Source of the DNA: Pseudomonadota bacterium
Lineage (GTDB): Bacteria; Pseudomonadota; Gammaproteobacteria; Burkholderiales; Methylophilaceae
Reading direction: 5' to 3'
DNA length: 64,000 nt
NCBI GenBank assembly: GCA_029556915.1
Contig: JAKQIT010000048.1
Span: forward strand, 166,623 to 230,622
How positions within the stretch are numbered: position 1 is the stretch's first letter; each line of letters opens with the position of its first letter. Positions 1 through 10,387 of this stretch are shown here, piece after piece. Under the pieces are notes generated by a model. It was not told where the DNA came from. It saw nothing but the letters and a program-made list of their open reading frames with translations, and made no database searches. The translations under genes and the position numbers were made by a program.

Positions 1-1
1 C

Positions 2-475
2 CAAAATACCGTATTTGAAGCTGAGCAACTTAAACTATCAGCACAGAAAAGAAAGTTACATGTGGAGTTTTCTCAAGTAAATTTTCAGGCAGATTTAATG
101 AGTAAATTAGAAACAGTTCTTCAAAATACGGATGCATTACTCGCTTATCCAGATGCGGAAATTTTTAACCGAGAAACTGCCCAGCCTATTTTTTTAACCA
201 GTTATCGTAATAAAAAACCTGTGCTTGTTTGCACGCAGTCCATAGTTAAAGCAGGGGCTTTAGCAGCAGTATTTAGTGATAGTAAGCATTTGGCTAAACA
301 AGCCGCAGAAATTGCAATGCATAGCCAAAGCGCTAGTGCTTTATTACCATCGCCCCAAACCCCAAAATATTTTTCGGTATCTGTTAATAAGCAAGTGGCG
401 CGCCTACTCAATATCAAAGTGGTAGATGAGGCTTTGCTTTATAAAATGATACTAGCGGTAGAAACGGCAAGTTAA
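2..475 (+). CDS. C-terminal part of an ABC-type substrate-binding protein (COG2984-like)
   Basis: The reading frame is open from the left edge of the window, so only the C-terminal ~157 residues are seen; the GTG at 62 is internal. The motifs DALLAYPDAEIFN, FLTSYRNKKPV and GALAAVFSD, and the ending PKYFSVSVNKQVARLL, fit the periplasmic ABC substrate-binding family PF04392/COG2984. The stop lies 2 nt before the start of the GGDEF/EAL gene, so the two are almost certainly co-transcribed. Members of this family often sit beside cyclic-di-GMP or sensor genes and may sense rather than transport. The ligand cannot be told from sequence. Confidence 0.75.
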   Translation, partial: QNTVFEAEQLKLSAQKRKLHVEFSQVNFQADLMSKLETVLQNTDALLAYPDAEIFNRETAQPIFLTSYRNKKPVLVCTQSIVKAGALAAVFSDSKHLAKQAAEIAMHSQSASALLPSPQTPKYFSVSVNKQVARLLNIKVVDEALLYKMILAVETAS

Positions 476-477
476 TA

Positions 478-2619
478 ATGAAAAATTTGGGGATTAAATC
501 TAGAGTAATTTTCTTAGCTACCGTACCAGCATTACTTTTTGCGCTTATTTTGGTGGGTTATGCGATTACCAATATATTTGGTTTTTTAAATAAATCATTA
601 CATGATAGAGGGCAGATTATTGCCTCTCAATTAGCCCCTGCGGCTGAGTATGGCGTAATCGCAGGCAATCGACAAATCTTGCAGCAACTGACTGAACAAG
701 CCCTTGCTCGTGAACCAGATTTAAAGTCAGTGTTGATTGTTGATAATGAAGGAGAATTGCTAGCATCAAGCGGTGTGGAACTGGATAAAGAATTTATCCC
801 CAATATTTTGAGTGAAGATATTCACACGCTCAAGCAGAAAAAAGAAGTGGTTTTTACCTCACCTATTTACAGAAACGTGGTAGAAGTAGATGATTTTTCT
901 CAACCAAACATACCCGATGCCCTAAAACAAAAGAAACAAGACTTAGAAAAAATAGGTTTTATTTATGTCGAGTTAAGTTACCAAACACTAAAAAGTATTA
1001 AGTATGATTTTGTAGGTAAAGTATTTGCAATAGGCTTACTTGGGTTGCTATTAAGTATGCTGCTCGCATTGCGAATTGGCCGAAATATTACCCACCCTAT
1101 TCAAGAAATTGCACGTGCTGTCAATAAAGTACGTGAAGGCGAATTAGCGCAGGTGATTAGTGAAGACTCAAGCGGTGAATTAAGAACGCTACAAAAAGGC
1201 TTTAACTCGATGTCCACCAGTTTGCAGCACGCGCATGATTTAATGCAAGATCGTATTAACGATGCAACAGCTTTACTGCGCTATCAAGCGCAGCATGATG
1301 ATTTAACTGGGCTAATAAACCGTCGAGAGTTTGAAATTAGGCTTGAACGCTGTCTTAAAAATGCACATGAGCAAAAAACACAGCATGTGTTTTGCTATAT
1401 GGATTTAGACCAATTTAAGTTAGTCAATGATACTTGTGGTCACGTGGCGGGGGATGGCTTACTTAAGCAAGTGAGCACACTATTAGCAATCAGGATGCGT
1501 GAAAAAGATACCTTGGCGCGCTTAGGCGGTGATGAGTTTGGTTTGCTATTAGAAAATTGCACCTTGACTGAGGCAAACCATATTTGCAATATTATTCTTC
1601 GTATTGTGCGAGATTTTCGATTTATTCATGATGAAAAAATCTTTAATGTAGGGGTGAGCATTGGCTTGGTAGTGATTAATGACCAATTCGCAAATGTGAG
1701 CGAGGTGATACACGCAGCTGACTCCGCCTGTTTTAATGCCAAAAAATCCGGTAAAAACCAAAGTGTGCTATATAGCGATGGCGATATTGAAGTGGCGCAG
1801 CACCGCACTGCGGTTGAAGCGATTTCTGATATTACCGATGAAATTGATGATGAGCAGTTTGCACTTTATTGTCAGCCTATTGTGGCGCTTTTGCCTAATT
1901 TACCTGTGTTACCTCACATGCCGCCGGTTCCAAAATTTTACCACTACGAAATTTTGCTCAGGAAGATAGACCTTGATGGCAAAATGATACTACCTACTGC
2001 TTTTATTGCTTCCGCAGAGCGCTATCATCTTATGCCTAATATTGATCGCTGGGTCATTAAAAATGCTTTTATCGCGTATCGAAAACTACTAGATATTAAC
2101 CGTGAGCATTGCCAATTTATATTCTCTGTCAATTTGTCTGGCACCTCATTAAGCGACATTACTTTGCTTGGCTACATTCAAGAACAGTTTGTTAAATACA
2201 GTGTGCCACCGAGTGCAGTTTGTTTTGAGATTACAGAAACTGCAGCGATTGTAAATCTGAAAAACACGATTTTGCTTTTTAGTGCCTTACAAAAAATGGG
2301 CTGCACCTTTGCTTTAGATGATTTTGGTAGCGGCATGTCATCGTTTATGTATCTCAAAAATTTTGATGTAAATTATTTAAAAATCGATGGTTCCTTTGTG
2401 AAGGAAATGCATATCAATCGCACAGACCACGCTATGGTGCGCTCTATCCACAATGTAGCGGAGTCGATGAATATTAAAACGGTGGCAGAGTTTGTTGAAA
2501 ACGAGGCAATATTAAAGCAACTTGAAATCATCGGCGTGCATTATGGACAGGGCTTGCACTTAGGAGCGCCGATGAAAGTGAAAGATTTAATCGAAGAATA
2601 TGCTAAATTACACGCTTAA
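478..2619 (+). CDS. Membrane-bound GGDEF/EAL cyclic-di-GMP protein with HAMP domain
   Basis: Predicted bifunctional cyclic-di-GMP enzyme of 713 residues. A first membrane segment lies near residues 10-32, followed by a periplasmic sensor region to ~175, a second membrane segment at ~180-200 and a HAMP linker at ~200-250. The diguanylate cyclase domain has an intact GGDEF motif at about 351. In the phosphodiesterase domain the EAL signature reads EIL at about 490, a conservative change, and the DDFGSG loop is present near 613, so activity is plausible in both domains. It follows the substrate-binding protein gene by 2 nt, which suggests that the periplasmic protein feeds a signal to this sensor. 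Whether synthesis or hydrolysis dominates is not visible. Confidence 0.9.
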   Translation: MKNLGIKSRVIFLATVPALLFALILVGYAITNIFGFLNKSLHDRGQIIASQLAPAAEYGVIAGNRQILQQLTEQALAREPDLKSVLIVDNEGELLASSGVELDKEFIPNILSEDIHTLKQKKEVVFTSPIYRNVVEVDDFSQPNIPDALKQKKQDLEKIGFIYVELSYQTLKSIKYDFVGKVFAIGLLGLLLSMLLALRIGRNITHPIQEIARAVNKVREGELAQVISEDSSGELRTLQKGFNSMSTSLQHAHDLMQDRINDATALLRYQAQHDDLTGLINRREFEIRLERCLKNAHEQKTQHVFCYMDLDQFKLVNDTCGHVAGDGLLKQVSTLLAIRMREKDTLARLGGDEFGLLLENCTLTEANHICNIILRIVRDFRFIHDEKIFNVGVSIGLVVINDQFANVSEVIHAADSACFNAKKSGKNQSVLYSDGDIEVAQHRTAVEAISDITDEIDDEQFALYCQPIVALLPNLPVLPHMPPVPKFYHYEILLRKIDLDGKMILPTAFIASAERYHLMPNIDRWVIKNAFIAYRKLLDINREHCQFIFSVNLSGTSLSDITLLGYIQEQFVKYSVPPSAVCFEITETAAIVNLKNTILLFSALQKMGCTFALDDFGSGMSSFMYLKNFDVNYLKIDGSFVKEMHINRTDHAMVRSIHNVAESMNIKTVAEFVENEAILKQLEIIGVHYGQGLHLGAPMKVKDLIEEYAKLHA

Positions 2620-2642
2620 GCACATTAAGCAAAAATACGCCA

Positions 2643-3686
2643 ATGATAGAAACTGATCGCCTTATCGCCCCAGAACCAGAAAGCCCGCGTGAAGAGGCGC
2701 TAGAACGCGCTTTGCGCCCTAAATTGCTGGATGAATACGTTGGGCAAGAAAAAGCGCGTGGGCAGTTAGAGATTTTTATTAACGCCGCCCGTGGACGTAG
2801 CGAGCCATTGGATCATGTTTTATTATTTGGCCCACCAGGGCTTGGTAAAACCACGCTTGCCCATATTATTGCCAAAGAAATGGGCGTGAATATGCGCCAA
2901 ACCTCCGGCCCAGTGTTAGAGCGAGCGGGGGATTTAGCTGCTCTTCTTACCAATTTAGAGCCTCACGATGTGTTGTTCATAGACGAAATCCATCGCCTGT
3001 CCCCTGTTGTTGAAGAGATTTTATATCCCGCGATGGAAGATTATCGACTAGATATTATGATTGGCGAAGGCCCAGCCGCGCGCAGTGTACGTTTAGATTT
3101 GCCGCCTTTCACATTGGTGGGCGCAACCACGCGGGCAGGCATGCTCACCAACCCATTGCGTGACCGCTTTGGCATCGTATCGCGGCTAGAGTTTTACACT
3201 TCTGAAGAACTCAGCCGCATTGTGCAACGTTCAGCAGGTTTGCTAGAAGTGGAATTGGTAGATACTGGCGCACTAGAAATCGCTAAGCGCTCACGCGGCA
3301 CACCCCGAATTGCTAATCGCTTGCTACGACGGGTCCGGGATTATGCACAAGTAAAAGCTAATGGAAAAGTGAGTGCTAACATCGCCGATGCTGCCCTTAA
3401 AATGCTCGATGTCGATCAATTAGGCTTTGATGTGATGGATAGGAAGTTGCTACTTGCAGTGCTTGAAAAATTTGGTGGTGGCCCTGTGGGGCTAGATAAT
3501 TTAGCAGCCGCCATAGGTGAAGAGCGCGACACTATAGAAGATGTGCTTGAGCCATATTTAATTCAACAAGGCTATTTAATGCGCACTCCACGCGGGCGCG
3601 TTGCAACCAATTTAGCCTACCAGCATTTTGGCTTGGCGGTGCCTCAACACTTGGCCGTAGCTGGCGAATTATTTGGCGAAAACTAA
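2643..3686 (+). CDS. ruvB: Holliday junction branch migration helicase RuvB
   Basis: AAA+ motor of the RuvABC system that drives branch migration of Holliday junctions in recombinational repair. The Walker A motif GPPGLGKTT lies at about residues 63-71, Walker B with FIDEIHR near 112, and the C-terminal winged helix contains the typical GGGPVGL and TPRGR motifs. At 347 residues it is full length. ruvA and ruvC are not adjacent: the gene lies 23 bp after the GGDEF/EAL gene and ends before a palindromic repeat that probably terminates transcription from both sides. No strong ribosome binding site is visible before the ATG. Confidence 0.98.
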   Translation: MIETDRLIAPEPESPREEALERALRPKLLDEYVGQEKARGQLEIFINAARGRSEPLDHVLLFGPPGLGKTTLAHIIAKEMGVNMRQTSGPVLERAGDLAALLTNLEPHDVLFIDEIHRLSPVVEEILYPAMEDYRLDIMIGEGPAARSVRLDLPPFTLVGATTRAGMLTNPLRDRFGIVSRLEFYTSEELSRIVQRSAGLLEVELVDTGALEIAKRSRGTPRIANRLLRRVRDYAQVKANGKVSANIADAALKMLDVDQLGFDVMDRKLLLAVLEKFGGGPVGLDNLAAAIGEERDTIEDVLEPYLIQQGYLMRTPRGRVATNLAYQHFGLAVPQHLAVAGELFGEN

Positions 3687-3728
3687 CGCTAAAAATTAGC
3701 TTTAAATTACACAACTTCATTATCGATG

Positions 3729-3761
3729 CTCTGTAAGCCAGTATTCATGAGGCTTCCAGAG
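3729..3761. repeat. Dispersed hairpin repeat, copy 1
   Basis: First of 12 copies of a 33-bp imperfect palindrome, consensus CTCTGNAAGCC, 11-nt loop, GGCTTNCAGAG. Arms here pair at 10 of 11 positions and the complementarity extends outwards to ATGC/GCAT (3726-3764). The loop is agtattcatga. A CTCGGG tail follows at 3774-3779. It lies between the convergent ends of ruvB and the DUF748 gene and could act as a two-way terminator. Confidence 0.9.
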
Positions 3762-3794
3762 CATTGTTTTTCTCTCGGGCGATTATTAGCCGTT

Positions 3795-6700
3795 TTATGG
3801 CGTTTTTTCTGGTGCGTTTTTAGCGTCGTTTTTTTGACTGTTTTGTGTTGCTTCAACAGTTTTATTAGAGGCATTTTTTACGTCTAAAGTCAGCCGCGTA
3901 TTCACAGTTTTAGCTTTGCTATCCGCTTTGCCCACTTCAACTTTATCAATTTTCACACGCTCAATCGCAATGCCAGCATCCACCAACTGTTTTTGAATAG
4001 TCTCAGCACGGGCCTTAGCAAGTGCTTGCAAGTCAGCTTCTTTTACTTCAATACTTGCCGTGAGTTTTTCTTGCGCTTCTTCAAAATGACCCGCTTTGGT
4101 TTTTTCTAGCTTAGAGGCGAGCCGTTTGAGTAAGCCTTTTTTGGTTAAATCATCATGCAATGCATCAATGGCTTTTTGCACGTTTGGGTTGCTTAAATCA
4201 ATCGGGCCAGCTTGTTGGCCGGCTTCAAATTTAATATCCATTTCTTCGGCAACTTGGCGGCGAATGGTACTTTCTTGAATTGCACGTGTGTCGACCGCCT
4301 TGTCAAAACCAGGCACAATACCTAAAGCCAAGCCTTGGCGTTTAGTTAAGGCTGTGCTGACTGCCTTGAGTTTTTCTAATTCCGGAGGTGTTAAGCTTGC
4401 TTTGCCTGCCTCAAAAGTAATGGCTTCAAGCTTATCGCCACTGCCGCCAAACAGCTTGCCAAGAGCACGAAATGGCGCGGTGACAATTTTACCTAGCACA
4501 TTGCGAATGGCTTTCCAGACGATGCTGCCGTAACTAAATTTGGGGTCATCTAAACTGCCAGTAATCGGCAAATCTAGGTCTATCACGCCGTCACTATCTT
4601 CTAAAATGGCAATCGCTAAATCCAGCGGCAAGTTCGCGGCTTCTTTGCTATCTACTTTTTCGCCCAATTTGAGCTTATTAATCACAAATTTGTTTTCTCC
4701 CGCTAATTGGCGCTGCTTGATTTTATATTCTAAATCTACCGATAATTTGCCTGATTCAATTTTACGCCCAGCAAATTTACCAGAATAAGGCGTGAGGCGA
4801 TTCATCTCTAAATTAGTGAAGCTAAGTTTGATGTCGGTAAAATTAGTTGCCTTAAAAGGCTGCAATGCGCCACGCACGCGCGCCGCACCATAGTCATCCA
4901 CCTTGCCATCAAGTTCTACTTGGGCAGTTGTATTGGGGTTAGTAGAAACGCTATTTATTACGCCAGTGAGCGAATGGATTTGGGTACCAAATTGCGGAGT
5001 GAGCGAAAGATCAGCAAATTCTAGGCCCGCGTTTTCAATACGCACGGTTTCAATAGTGACAGGAAAAGCTTCTGGTGAAGAGTCGGCAACGGGAGCTGTT
5101 TCAACAGTCTTTGTAGTAGTGCCTGTTGCCGCGCCAGTCAGTACGGCTTGTGCCATTTCAGTGTTAGTGACTGTTTTTTCTACTTGTGAATCTATAGTCA
5201 CAACTTCCGGTTTTGTTGGTTGAGCGGCATTAGTTGCGGGTTCTACGGCTTCAGAAGAGTTGTTTGTTGTGGCTTCAGTAGCGTTAGTGTTTCGTAATAT
5301 TTTGGCAATATTAGTAGTTTTATCTGCGTTGATAATAAACTTCCCAGAGGGCTTGCTAATATTGAGTGTCGCCATATGCAAGCGATTGGGTGCTAGTGAC
5401 AATTCGAGGTTATTACTGTCCAGTTTTTCCCATGCCAAAAATGACGCATCGGTAGCTTCTTCTACAAGAGAAAGATTATCTACGCTAAAGCCCCCGTTGA
5501 AAGTGAGTGCTAACGTTTTATCGTTGATAACATGCAATTTTCCATTAATGTTACTTGCACCATCGTTAAGTTTAAGCAAAGCAAATTTGTTTAAATATGG
5601 CGCAAATGGCTTAAAGGAAAAGGCAGAAAGTTTTAAATCAACATCGGCTTTGAAAGGCATAGGCGTGAGCTTGCCTTGCGTGTTAAATTGCCCACCTTGC
5701 TTCACAGAAAAACTTGCTTTAACTGGCAAGGCACGCGCCAAATCAAGCGAGGCGTTATTAACTTCCATGTTAAGCTTTTCAACATCAAGTGCTACAGGCT
5801 GAGCCAAGCTACGGTCTTCAATATGTAGTTGGGTATTATCTAACGCTATTTTTTTCAGGTTGACTGCCCAATTTGGCTTGCTAGATTTTGAGGTGAGTTG
5901 CGCGGTTTTTTGGCTGGCTACGGAATGCGTTTCTAATACTTGCAGCCAATTGAGCGGCGCATTAGCGGCTTGTACTACCTCTGTTTTAAGACCAGAAAGC
6001 AAAATGGCCTGCACTTCTACTTTTTGTTTATCTAATGCGATTTCCCCTTGGTTGAGTTGTAGCTTGGCTAAAGTTGCCACAGGTTTTGGTTGTAGGTTAG
6101 ATTTTAGGGTGATGGTGTTCAACTGACTTTGTAGTTTGCTTATCGTCCAAGCATCTTGCGAATTACTGATAGCAAAATTCACATTCGCATCTGTAATATT
6201 GGCCTGCAAAGGATGCACAAAACTTTGATCATCCAAAGTGACTTGCCAATTTTTAAGGGCAATGTCATCTATGGTGATGCTCATAGGCGTATTTTTCGAA
6301 TCTGCTTTTTGCACTTCTGGTGTTGGGCTGGCAGATTTAGCTTCGTTTGAAGCAATAGCAGCTTGCCAATCTAGCATACCCGCTTTGTCGCGCTGAGCAT
6401 TCAAATTGCCCTTTGCTAGCAATACTTGTGCAATGCTGACTTGGTTTTTAGCTAAATCTAATGCGATGTTGTTCACCGCTAATTGCGGTAAATTGAGCAA
6501 CTTATTTTTGCCTTTTGTTACGCCAATTTCATTAAGTTGCACGTTTAATTGCTCGAACTGCACTTGCGCTGGTTGGTTAAATGCGAATTTAGGCAAGGTT
6601 GCATGCATGCTTTTAAGTGCTAAATTTGTGCCGTTGGCTTTGCTCGCATTGAGTGTATCAAGATCAACATCAATGTCTTCAATATCAAGTGATAGCTCAT

Positions 6701-7820
6701 TATTGCTAATAAAATCTAAGCGCGGAAAGTGAGCATCTACTTGCTTTAATGTGAGATTATCCGTGCCACTGGCTGCTGCCACTTCATTTAACTCTAAATG
6801 AACATTTTGCACATGCAATTCTGGTTGATTTTGCATGGAAAAATCTAAACGCGGCGTGGTCAGCTTGGCGTGAGCAAGTTGCAGCTCTGTCGCGCTTTGC
6901 AAAGCACCTTTTATATTGTCAGCAATAAAAGAAATTTGACTGAGTGCAATCTTAGGCTGGTCTTTTACCAGTGAAAAATCGTAAGAAAAACTCGCGCCAA
7001 TATCACCGCTATTGGCTGTAAATGGCAACTCAAGTCCCTTAATAATTTGCAACATTTTAACTAATTTGATGTTTTCTAACGCTACCGCGCCTTTTGAGGC
7101 AACAGGGTTAACACCCATATCGCCTTTCCATTTAAATGCCCCACCATGCTCAGCAAATTTTGCGGCAAATAAATAATTACCTCGATCTTTAGGGAGGGTA
7201 GAAAAACCTTCAAGTTCAAAATCAAGCGGGCTGAGTTCAGCTTTTAACGGTGTAGGGCGGTTGCTGTCACTATATTGCACATTACCTCTTTTAATAGCAA
7301 AGTGCTCAATAACAACCCGAGGCAACGTATTGCTTGGGGCTGGTTTTTCACCTTCATTTAATTTTGCAACTAAGTCAGCCCAGTTGAGTTTGCCTTGAGG
7401 TGAAATGGCAATCAGCCCTTTAGGGGCGGTCAACTCGACTTCTTTGAGTTTCCAAGCCCAGTCAAACAAACCACTGGCTTCTAAATCAACCACTAGTTTT
7501 TCAAAACTTGCGAGCGGCGTACCATTTTTGTCAGTTAAGTTAAAATTTTCTATTGTAGTTTTTAAGCGGAAAGGATCAAACGCAGCACGCCCAACACTGG
7601 CTTTGCTGGCAAGCTGTTTTTCTGCAAACCACGGCACTAGTTTTTTTGCGAGAGGGTTGATGCCAAAATAGCTAAAAAGCAAGTAAAACAAACAGAGGCC
7701 GATGACAATTTTAGCGGGTAAGCTAACTAAGAGCGGTTTAAGTTTTTTAAGCATGGAATTGATGAGTGGCTTTTGCATTAGCGTAAGCTTAACAAAATTA
7801 ATTAGCTTGGTGTAACTCAT
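3795..7820 (-). CDS. Large AsmA-like DUF748 envelope protein
   Basis: Protein of about 1341 residues with one N-terminal membrane anchor (about residues 33-53 from this start) and a very long periplasmic part rich in short beta repeats. The pattern, with segments such as GKLNWADL and LEYKIKQRQLAGENKF and a charged helical C-terminus, matches DUF748 proteins, relatives of the AsmA/TamB/YhdP lipid-bridge group. By family analogy it may help maintain or transport envelope lipids; this is inference. The first in-frame ATG (7820) was chosen because the longer frame starts with TTG; ATGs at 7778 and 7754 are also possible. A threonine/alanine-rich linker lies near the middle. It faces ybgC divergently. 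Confidence 0.8.
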   Translation of the reverse strand: MSYTKLINFVKLTLMQKPLINSMLKKLKPLLVSLPAKIVIGLCLFYLLFSYFGINPLAKKLVPWFAEKQLASKASVGRAAFDPFRLKTTIENFNLTDKNGTPLASFEKLVVDLEASGLFDWAWKLKEVELTAPKGLIAISPQGKLNWADLVAKLNEGEKPAPSNTLPRVVIEHFAIKRGNVQYSDSNRPTPLKAELSPLDFELEGFSTLPKDRGNYLFAAKFAEHGGAFKWKGDMGVNPVASKGAVALENIKLVKMLQIIKGLELPFTANSGDIGASFSYDFSLVKDQPKIALSQISFIADNIKGALQSATELQLAHAKLTTPRLDFSMQNQPELHVQNVHLELNEVAAASGTDNLTLKQVDAHFPRLDFISNNELSLDIEDIDVDLDTLNASKANGTNLALKSMHATLPKFAFNQPAQVQFEQLNVQLNEIGVTKGKNKLLNLPQLAVNNIALDLAKNQVSIAQVLLAKGNLNAQRDKAGMLDWQAAIASNEAKSASPTPEVQKADSKNTPMSITIDDIALKNWQVTLDDQSFVHPLQANITDANVNFAISNSQDAWTISKLQSQLNTITLKSNLQPKPVATLAKLQLNQGEIALDKQKVEVQAILLSGLKTEVVQAANAPLNWLQVLETHSVASQKTAQLTSKSSKPNWAVNLKKIALDNTQLHIEDRSLAQPVALDVEKLNMEVNNASLDLARALPVKASFSVKQGGQFNTQGKLTPMPFKADVDLKLSAFSFKPFAPYLNKFALLKLNDGASNINGKLHVINDKTLALTFNGGFSVDNLSLVEEATDASFLAWEKLDSNNLELSLAPNRLHMATLNISKPSGKFIINADKTTNIAKILRNTNATEATTNNSSEAVEPATNAAQPTKPEVVTIDSQVEKTVTNTEMAQAVLTGAATGTTTKTVETAPVADSSPEAFPVTIETVRIENAGLEFADLSLTPQFGTQIHSLTGVINSVSTNPNTTAQVELDGKVDDYGAARVRGALQPFKATNFTDIKLSFTNLEMNRLTPYSGKFAGRKIESGKLSVDLEYKIKQRQLAGENKFVINKLKLGEKVDSKEAANLPLDLAIAILEDSDGVIDLDLPITGSLDDPKFSYGSIVWKAIRNVLGKIVTAPFRALGKLFGGSGDKLEAITFEAGKASLTPPELEKLKAVSTALTKRQGLALGIVPGFDKAVDTRAIQESTIRRQVAEEMDIKFEAGQQAGPIDLSNPNVQKAIDALHDDLTKKGLLKRLASKLEKTKAGHFEEAQEKLTASIEVKEADLQALAKARAETIQKQLVDAGIAIERVKIDKVEVGKADSKAKTVNTRLTLDVKNASNKTVEATQNSQKNDAKNAPEKTP

Positions 7821-7899
7821 TGTTTTAAGCGTTGCAAACAAAATGGTTGCAAATTTGTAACGTTAAACCACAGTAAATTTTGCTGTGTTAAAATTTGGC

Positions 7900-8310
7900 A
7901 TGACTAATATTCAACAATTTAGCTGGCCGATACGCGTTTATTACGAAGATACGGATGCAGGTGGTGTGGTTTATCACTCTAATTACCTAAACTTTATGGA
8001 GCGTGCGCGAACAGAATGGCTGCGAGCCCTAGGGTTTGAACAAACCACTTTGTTAAATGAATTAGGTGTGATGATTGTGATTCATAGTCTTAGCATCGCT
8101 TTTAAAAGCCCAGCAAGATTTAATGATGCGCTACAAGTGCATTGTACGCTCGCTAACGCGGGGCGCACTAGCATGGATGTTACACAAGCAATTTACCGAG
8201 ATGGCGTTCAACTGATTGAAGCGCAAGTGAAGGCTGTGTTTGTAGATGCGCAAAGTTTTAGGCCAGTGCCGATTCCGCCAGCGATTAAGCAAGCGATGTT
8301 AACCCTATAA
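7900..8310 (+). CDS. ybgC: Tol-Pal system acyl-CoA thioesterase YbgC
   Basis: Hotdog-fold thioesterase that hydrolyses acyl-CoA and is encoded at the head of tol-pal operons. The motif YEDTDAGGVVYHSNYLNFMERAR near residues 15-37 includes the catalytic aspartate in DTDAGG. It is about 136 residues long from the ATG at 7900; an in-frame GTG lies 15 nt upstream and neither start has a clear Shine-Dalgarno sequence. It starts 79 bp from the divergent DUF748 gene and precedes tolQ by 31 bp, so it is probably the first gene of the tol-pal operon. Confidence 0.93.
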   Translation: MTNIQQFSWPIRVYYEDTDAGGVVYHSNYLNFMERARTEWLRALGFEQTTLLNELGVMIVIHSLSIAFKSPARFNDALQVHCTLANAGRTSMDVTQAIYRDGVQLIEAQVKAVFVDAQSFRPVPIPPAIKQAMLTL

Positions 8311-8341
8311 AAATATCTAACATTTTGAAAGTGGAGCGAAT

Positions 8342-9022
8342 ATGCAAGAAACTGTAGCAACTGATATGTCTATATTCTCGCTAGTCATGGGTGCGAGTCT
8401 GCCTGTGCAGTTAGTGATGCTCATCTTGCTCATAACCTCTGTATTTTCTTGGTGGTATATTTTCATTAAAGTGGCGACGGTAAAACGCGCTGAGACCAAT
8501 GCTGAAGAGTTTGAAAAAGCTTTTTGGTCTGGTGGCGATTTAAATAAACTCTATGAAGGTGTTGGCATGGGGCGCCGCAAACCGCAAGGCATGGCGAGTA
8601 TTTTTGAAGCAGGTTTTAAAGAGTATGCTAGAAACAGGCAACAAGGACGAACAGATGTTTCAGAAATTATGGAAGGTACAAGACGCGCGATGCGTGCAAC
8701 CTATAACCGTGAAATGGATGATTTGGACGCGCATTTGCCATTTTTAGCTTCAGTTGGTTCTGTAAGCCCGTATATTGGGTTGTTTGGCACGGTATGGGGC
8801 ATCATGAACTCGTTTCGTGGCCTGTCTAATGTGGCGCAAGCTACGCTGAGCCAAGTGGCACCAGGTATTGCCGAAGCGCTTGTAGCAACGGCGATAGGTC
8901 TGTTTGCGGCGATTCCTGCGGTGATTGCTTATAACCGTTTTGCGAGTTCTGTGGATAGACTTTCAGTGCGTTATGAAAGTTTTATGGAAGAGTTTACTAA
9001 TATTCTGCAAAGAAAGAGCTAA
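8342..9022 (+). CDS. tolQ: Tol-Pal proton channel subunit TolQ
   Basis: Inner-membrane protein that with TolR forms the proton-driven motor energising TolA during outer-membrane invagination. Its 226 residues carry three membrane segments, near 16-38, 135-160 and 170-192, and the conserved stretch FLASVGSVSPYIGLFGTVWGIM typical of the MotA/TolQ/ExbB family. GTGGAG lies 5-10 nt before the ATG. tolR follows after 3 nt. Confidence 0.98.
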   Translation: MQETVATDMSIFSLVMGASLPVQLVMLILLITSVFSWWYIFIKVATVKRAETNAEEFEKAFWSGGDLNKLYEGVGMGRRKPQGMASIFEAGFKEYARNRQQGRTDVSEIMEGTRRAMRATYNREMDDLDAHLPFLASVGSVSPYIGLFGTVWGIMNSFRGLSNVAQATLSQVAPGIAEALVATAIGLFAAIPAVIAYNRFASSVDRLSVRYESFMEEFTNILQRKS

Positions 9023-9025
9023 ATC

Positions 9026-9424
9026 ATGGCGCGTACTCGTAAACGTCGCGTAATGAACCAAATCAATGTTGTTCCCTACATTGATGTAACGCTCGTATTG
9101 CTGGTGATTTTTATGGTGACAGCTCCTATGACTAACCCTGGGGTAGTGGATTTGCCAAAAGTAGGACAGGATTTAAACCAAAATGTCACTGAAGTCCCCA
9201 TTGTTATTACAGTAAAAAAAGACGGTAGTACCGAGTTGAATGGTAAAACCTTTAGTCGCGATAAGTTACTGTTGGAAATTAAAAAAATACAAAGCAAAAC
9301 TCCAAAAAAAGTGGTTGTTGCAGCAGATGAAAAAACCGAGTTTGGGCAAGTGGCGCAAATATTTGATATGCTAAAAGTGTCCAAAGTAGAAAAAGTTGGG
9401 CTTTATTTTAAGCCTGCAAAATAA
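9026..9424 (+). CDS. tolR: Tol-Pal motor subunit TolR
   Basis: ExbD/TolR family protein of 132 residues with a single membrane helix near 18-38. The segment NVVPYIDVTLVLLVIFMVT contains the conserved aspartate that carries protons through the TolQR channel. The rest is a periplasmic domain that contacts the cell wall and TolA. Its stop codon is followed directly by the tolA ATG, which indicates translational coupling. Confidence 0.97.
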   Translation: MARTRKRRVMNQINVVPYIDVTLVLLVIFMVTAPMTNPGVVDLPKVGQDLNQNVTEVPIVITVKKDGSTELNGKTFSRDKLLLEIKKIQSKTPKKVVVAADEKTEFGQVAQIFDMLKVSKVEKVGLYFKPAK

Positions 9425-10249
9425 ATGCTACGTAAGACTGAAAAAGAAACGAATTGGAAAGCGGGAGTCTATGCCATTTTGGTACATGTGGTCTTGCTCG
9501 GCGCATTGCTGATTTCATTTAATTGGAAATCAGCCCACCCTGTATTAAATGTGGCAGAAGTTGAGCTTTGGGATAGCCTGCCTAGCAGTGAGATACCGCC
9601 CCCACCTTTGCAAGAACCTAAATCAGAACCGAAGCCTGAACCTAAAGTTGAGCCGCCACCTATCATTAAGGAAGAGCCTAAACCTGAGTCAAAAGTTGAT
9701 GAGCCCAAGGTGGATATTGCGCTAGAAAAGAAAAAGGAAGAAGAAAAGCTTAAAAAGTTAGAAGAGGATAAATTAAAAAAAGAAAACGCTGACAAACTTA
9801 AAAGATTACAAGCGGCATTGAACGAATCTGCCCCTGACAACACTAAAAATGAGAAAAAAGCCAAAGATGATGCTTTGAAAAAACTTCAGCAAGATACGTT
9901 AGCGGAAGAAAATGCAGCTGGCGAACAGCAGGCAAAAGCCGCTAAAGCCGCAGCTAGTAAAGGTGTAATAAATGAATATAGAAGAAAAATTCAAGATAAA
10001 ATTAAAGGAAATGTGAATAATAGTTTATGTGGCGATGGCGACCCATTGCTAAAGTTTCAAATCAGCTTAATGCCTACGGGTGAGTTGGTTGGAAACCCAA
10101 AACTGACTAAATCTAGTGATATAGAAGCTTGTGACGAGGCTGTTGAGCGCGCCATTATCGCCTCTCAGCCTTTGCCGATGCCAGAAGATGTAGAATTAAA
10201 ATCAGAATTTAAAAACCTTAATTTAACATTTACGCCCAACAAAGAGTGA
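9425..10249 (+). CDS. tolA: Tol-Pal energy-transducing protein TolA
   Basis: Protein of 274 residues linking the inner-membrane TolQR motor to TolB/Pal. A membrane helix at about 14-34 is followed by a proline/glutamate/lysine-rich stretch (about 55-100, with PKPEP-like repeats), a lysine/glutamate/alanine-rich helical region to about 180, and a compact C-terminal domain with IKGNVNNSLCGDGDPLLKF. Order and domains match TolA; the TonB-like proline-rich section and the C-terminal domain are conserved in style rather than sequence, as is normal here. Confidence 0.95.
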   Translation: MLRKTEKETNWKAGVYAILVHVVLLGALLISFNWKSAHPVLNVAEVELWDSLPSSEIPPPPLQEPKSEPKPEPKVEPPPIIKEEPKPESKVDEPKVDIALEKKKEEEKLKKLEEDKLKKENADKLKRLQAALNESAPDNTKNEKKAKDDALKKLQQDTLAEENAAGEQQAKAAKAAASKGVINEYRRKIQDKIKGNVNNSLCGDGDPLLKFQISLMPTGELVGNPKLTKSSDIEACDEAVERAIIASQPLPMPEDVELKSEFKNLNLTFTPNKE

Positions 10250-10387
10250 TAATTTGCTTTCACTTTTGAGCGTAACTCTTTGTAACAAAGTGTAAATCGT
10301 GTAGCATGTAATTCAAAATACGGTTAAATTAAGCGAAAAATAATAATCAGGGGCTTTTAAAGTTTGAGATTGAGTGAATATAAAGCG

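Noticed and set aside
4096-7671. Many plus-strand open frames inside the minus-strand DUF748 gene
   Set aside because: They are antisense shadows of one long coding frame with clear protein-level pattern; none has a ribosome binding site or family match.
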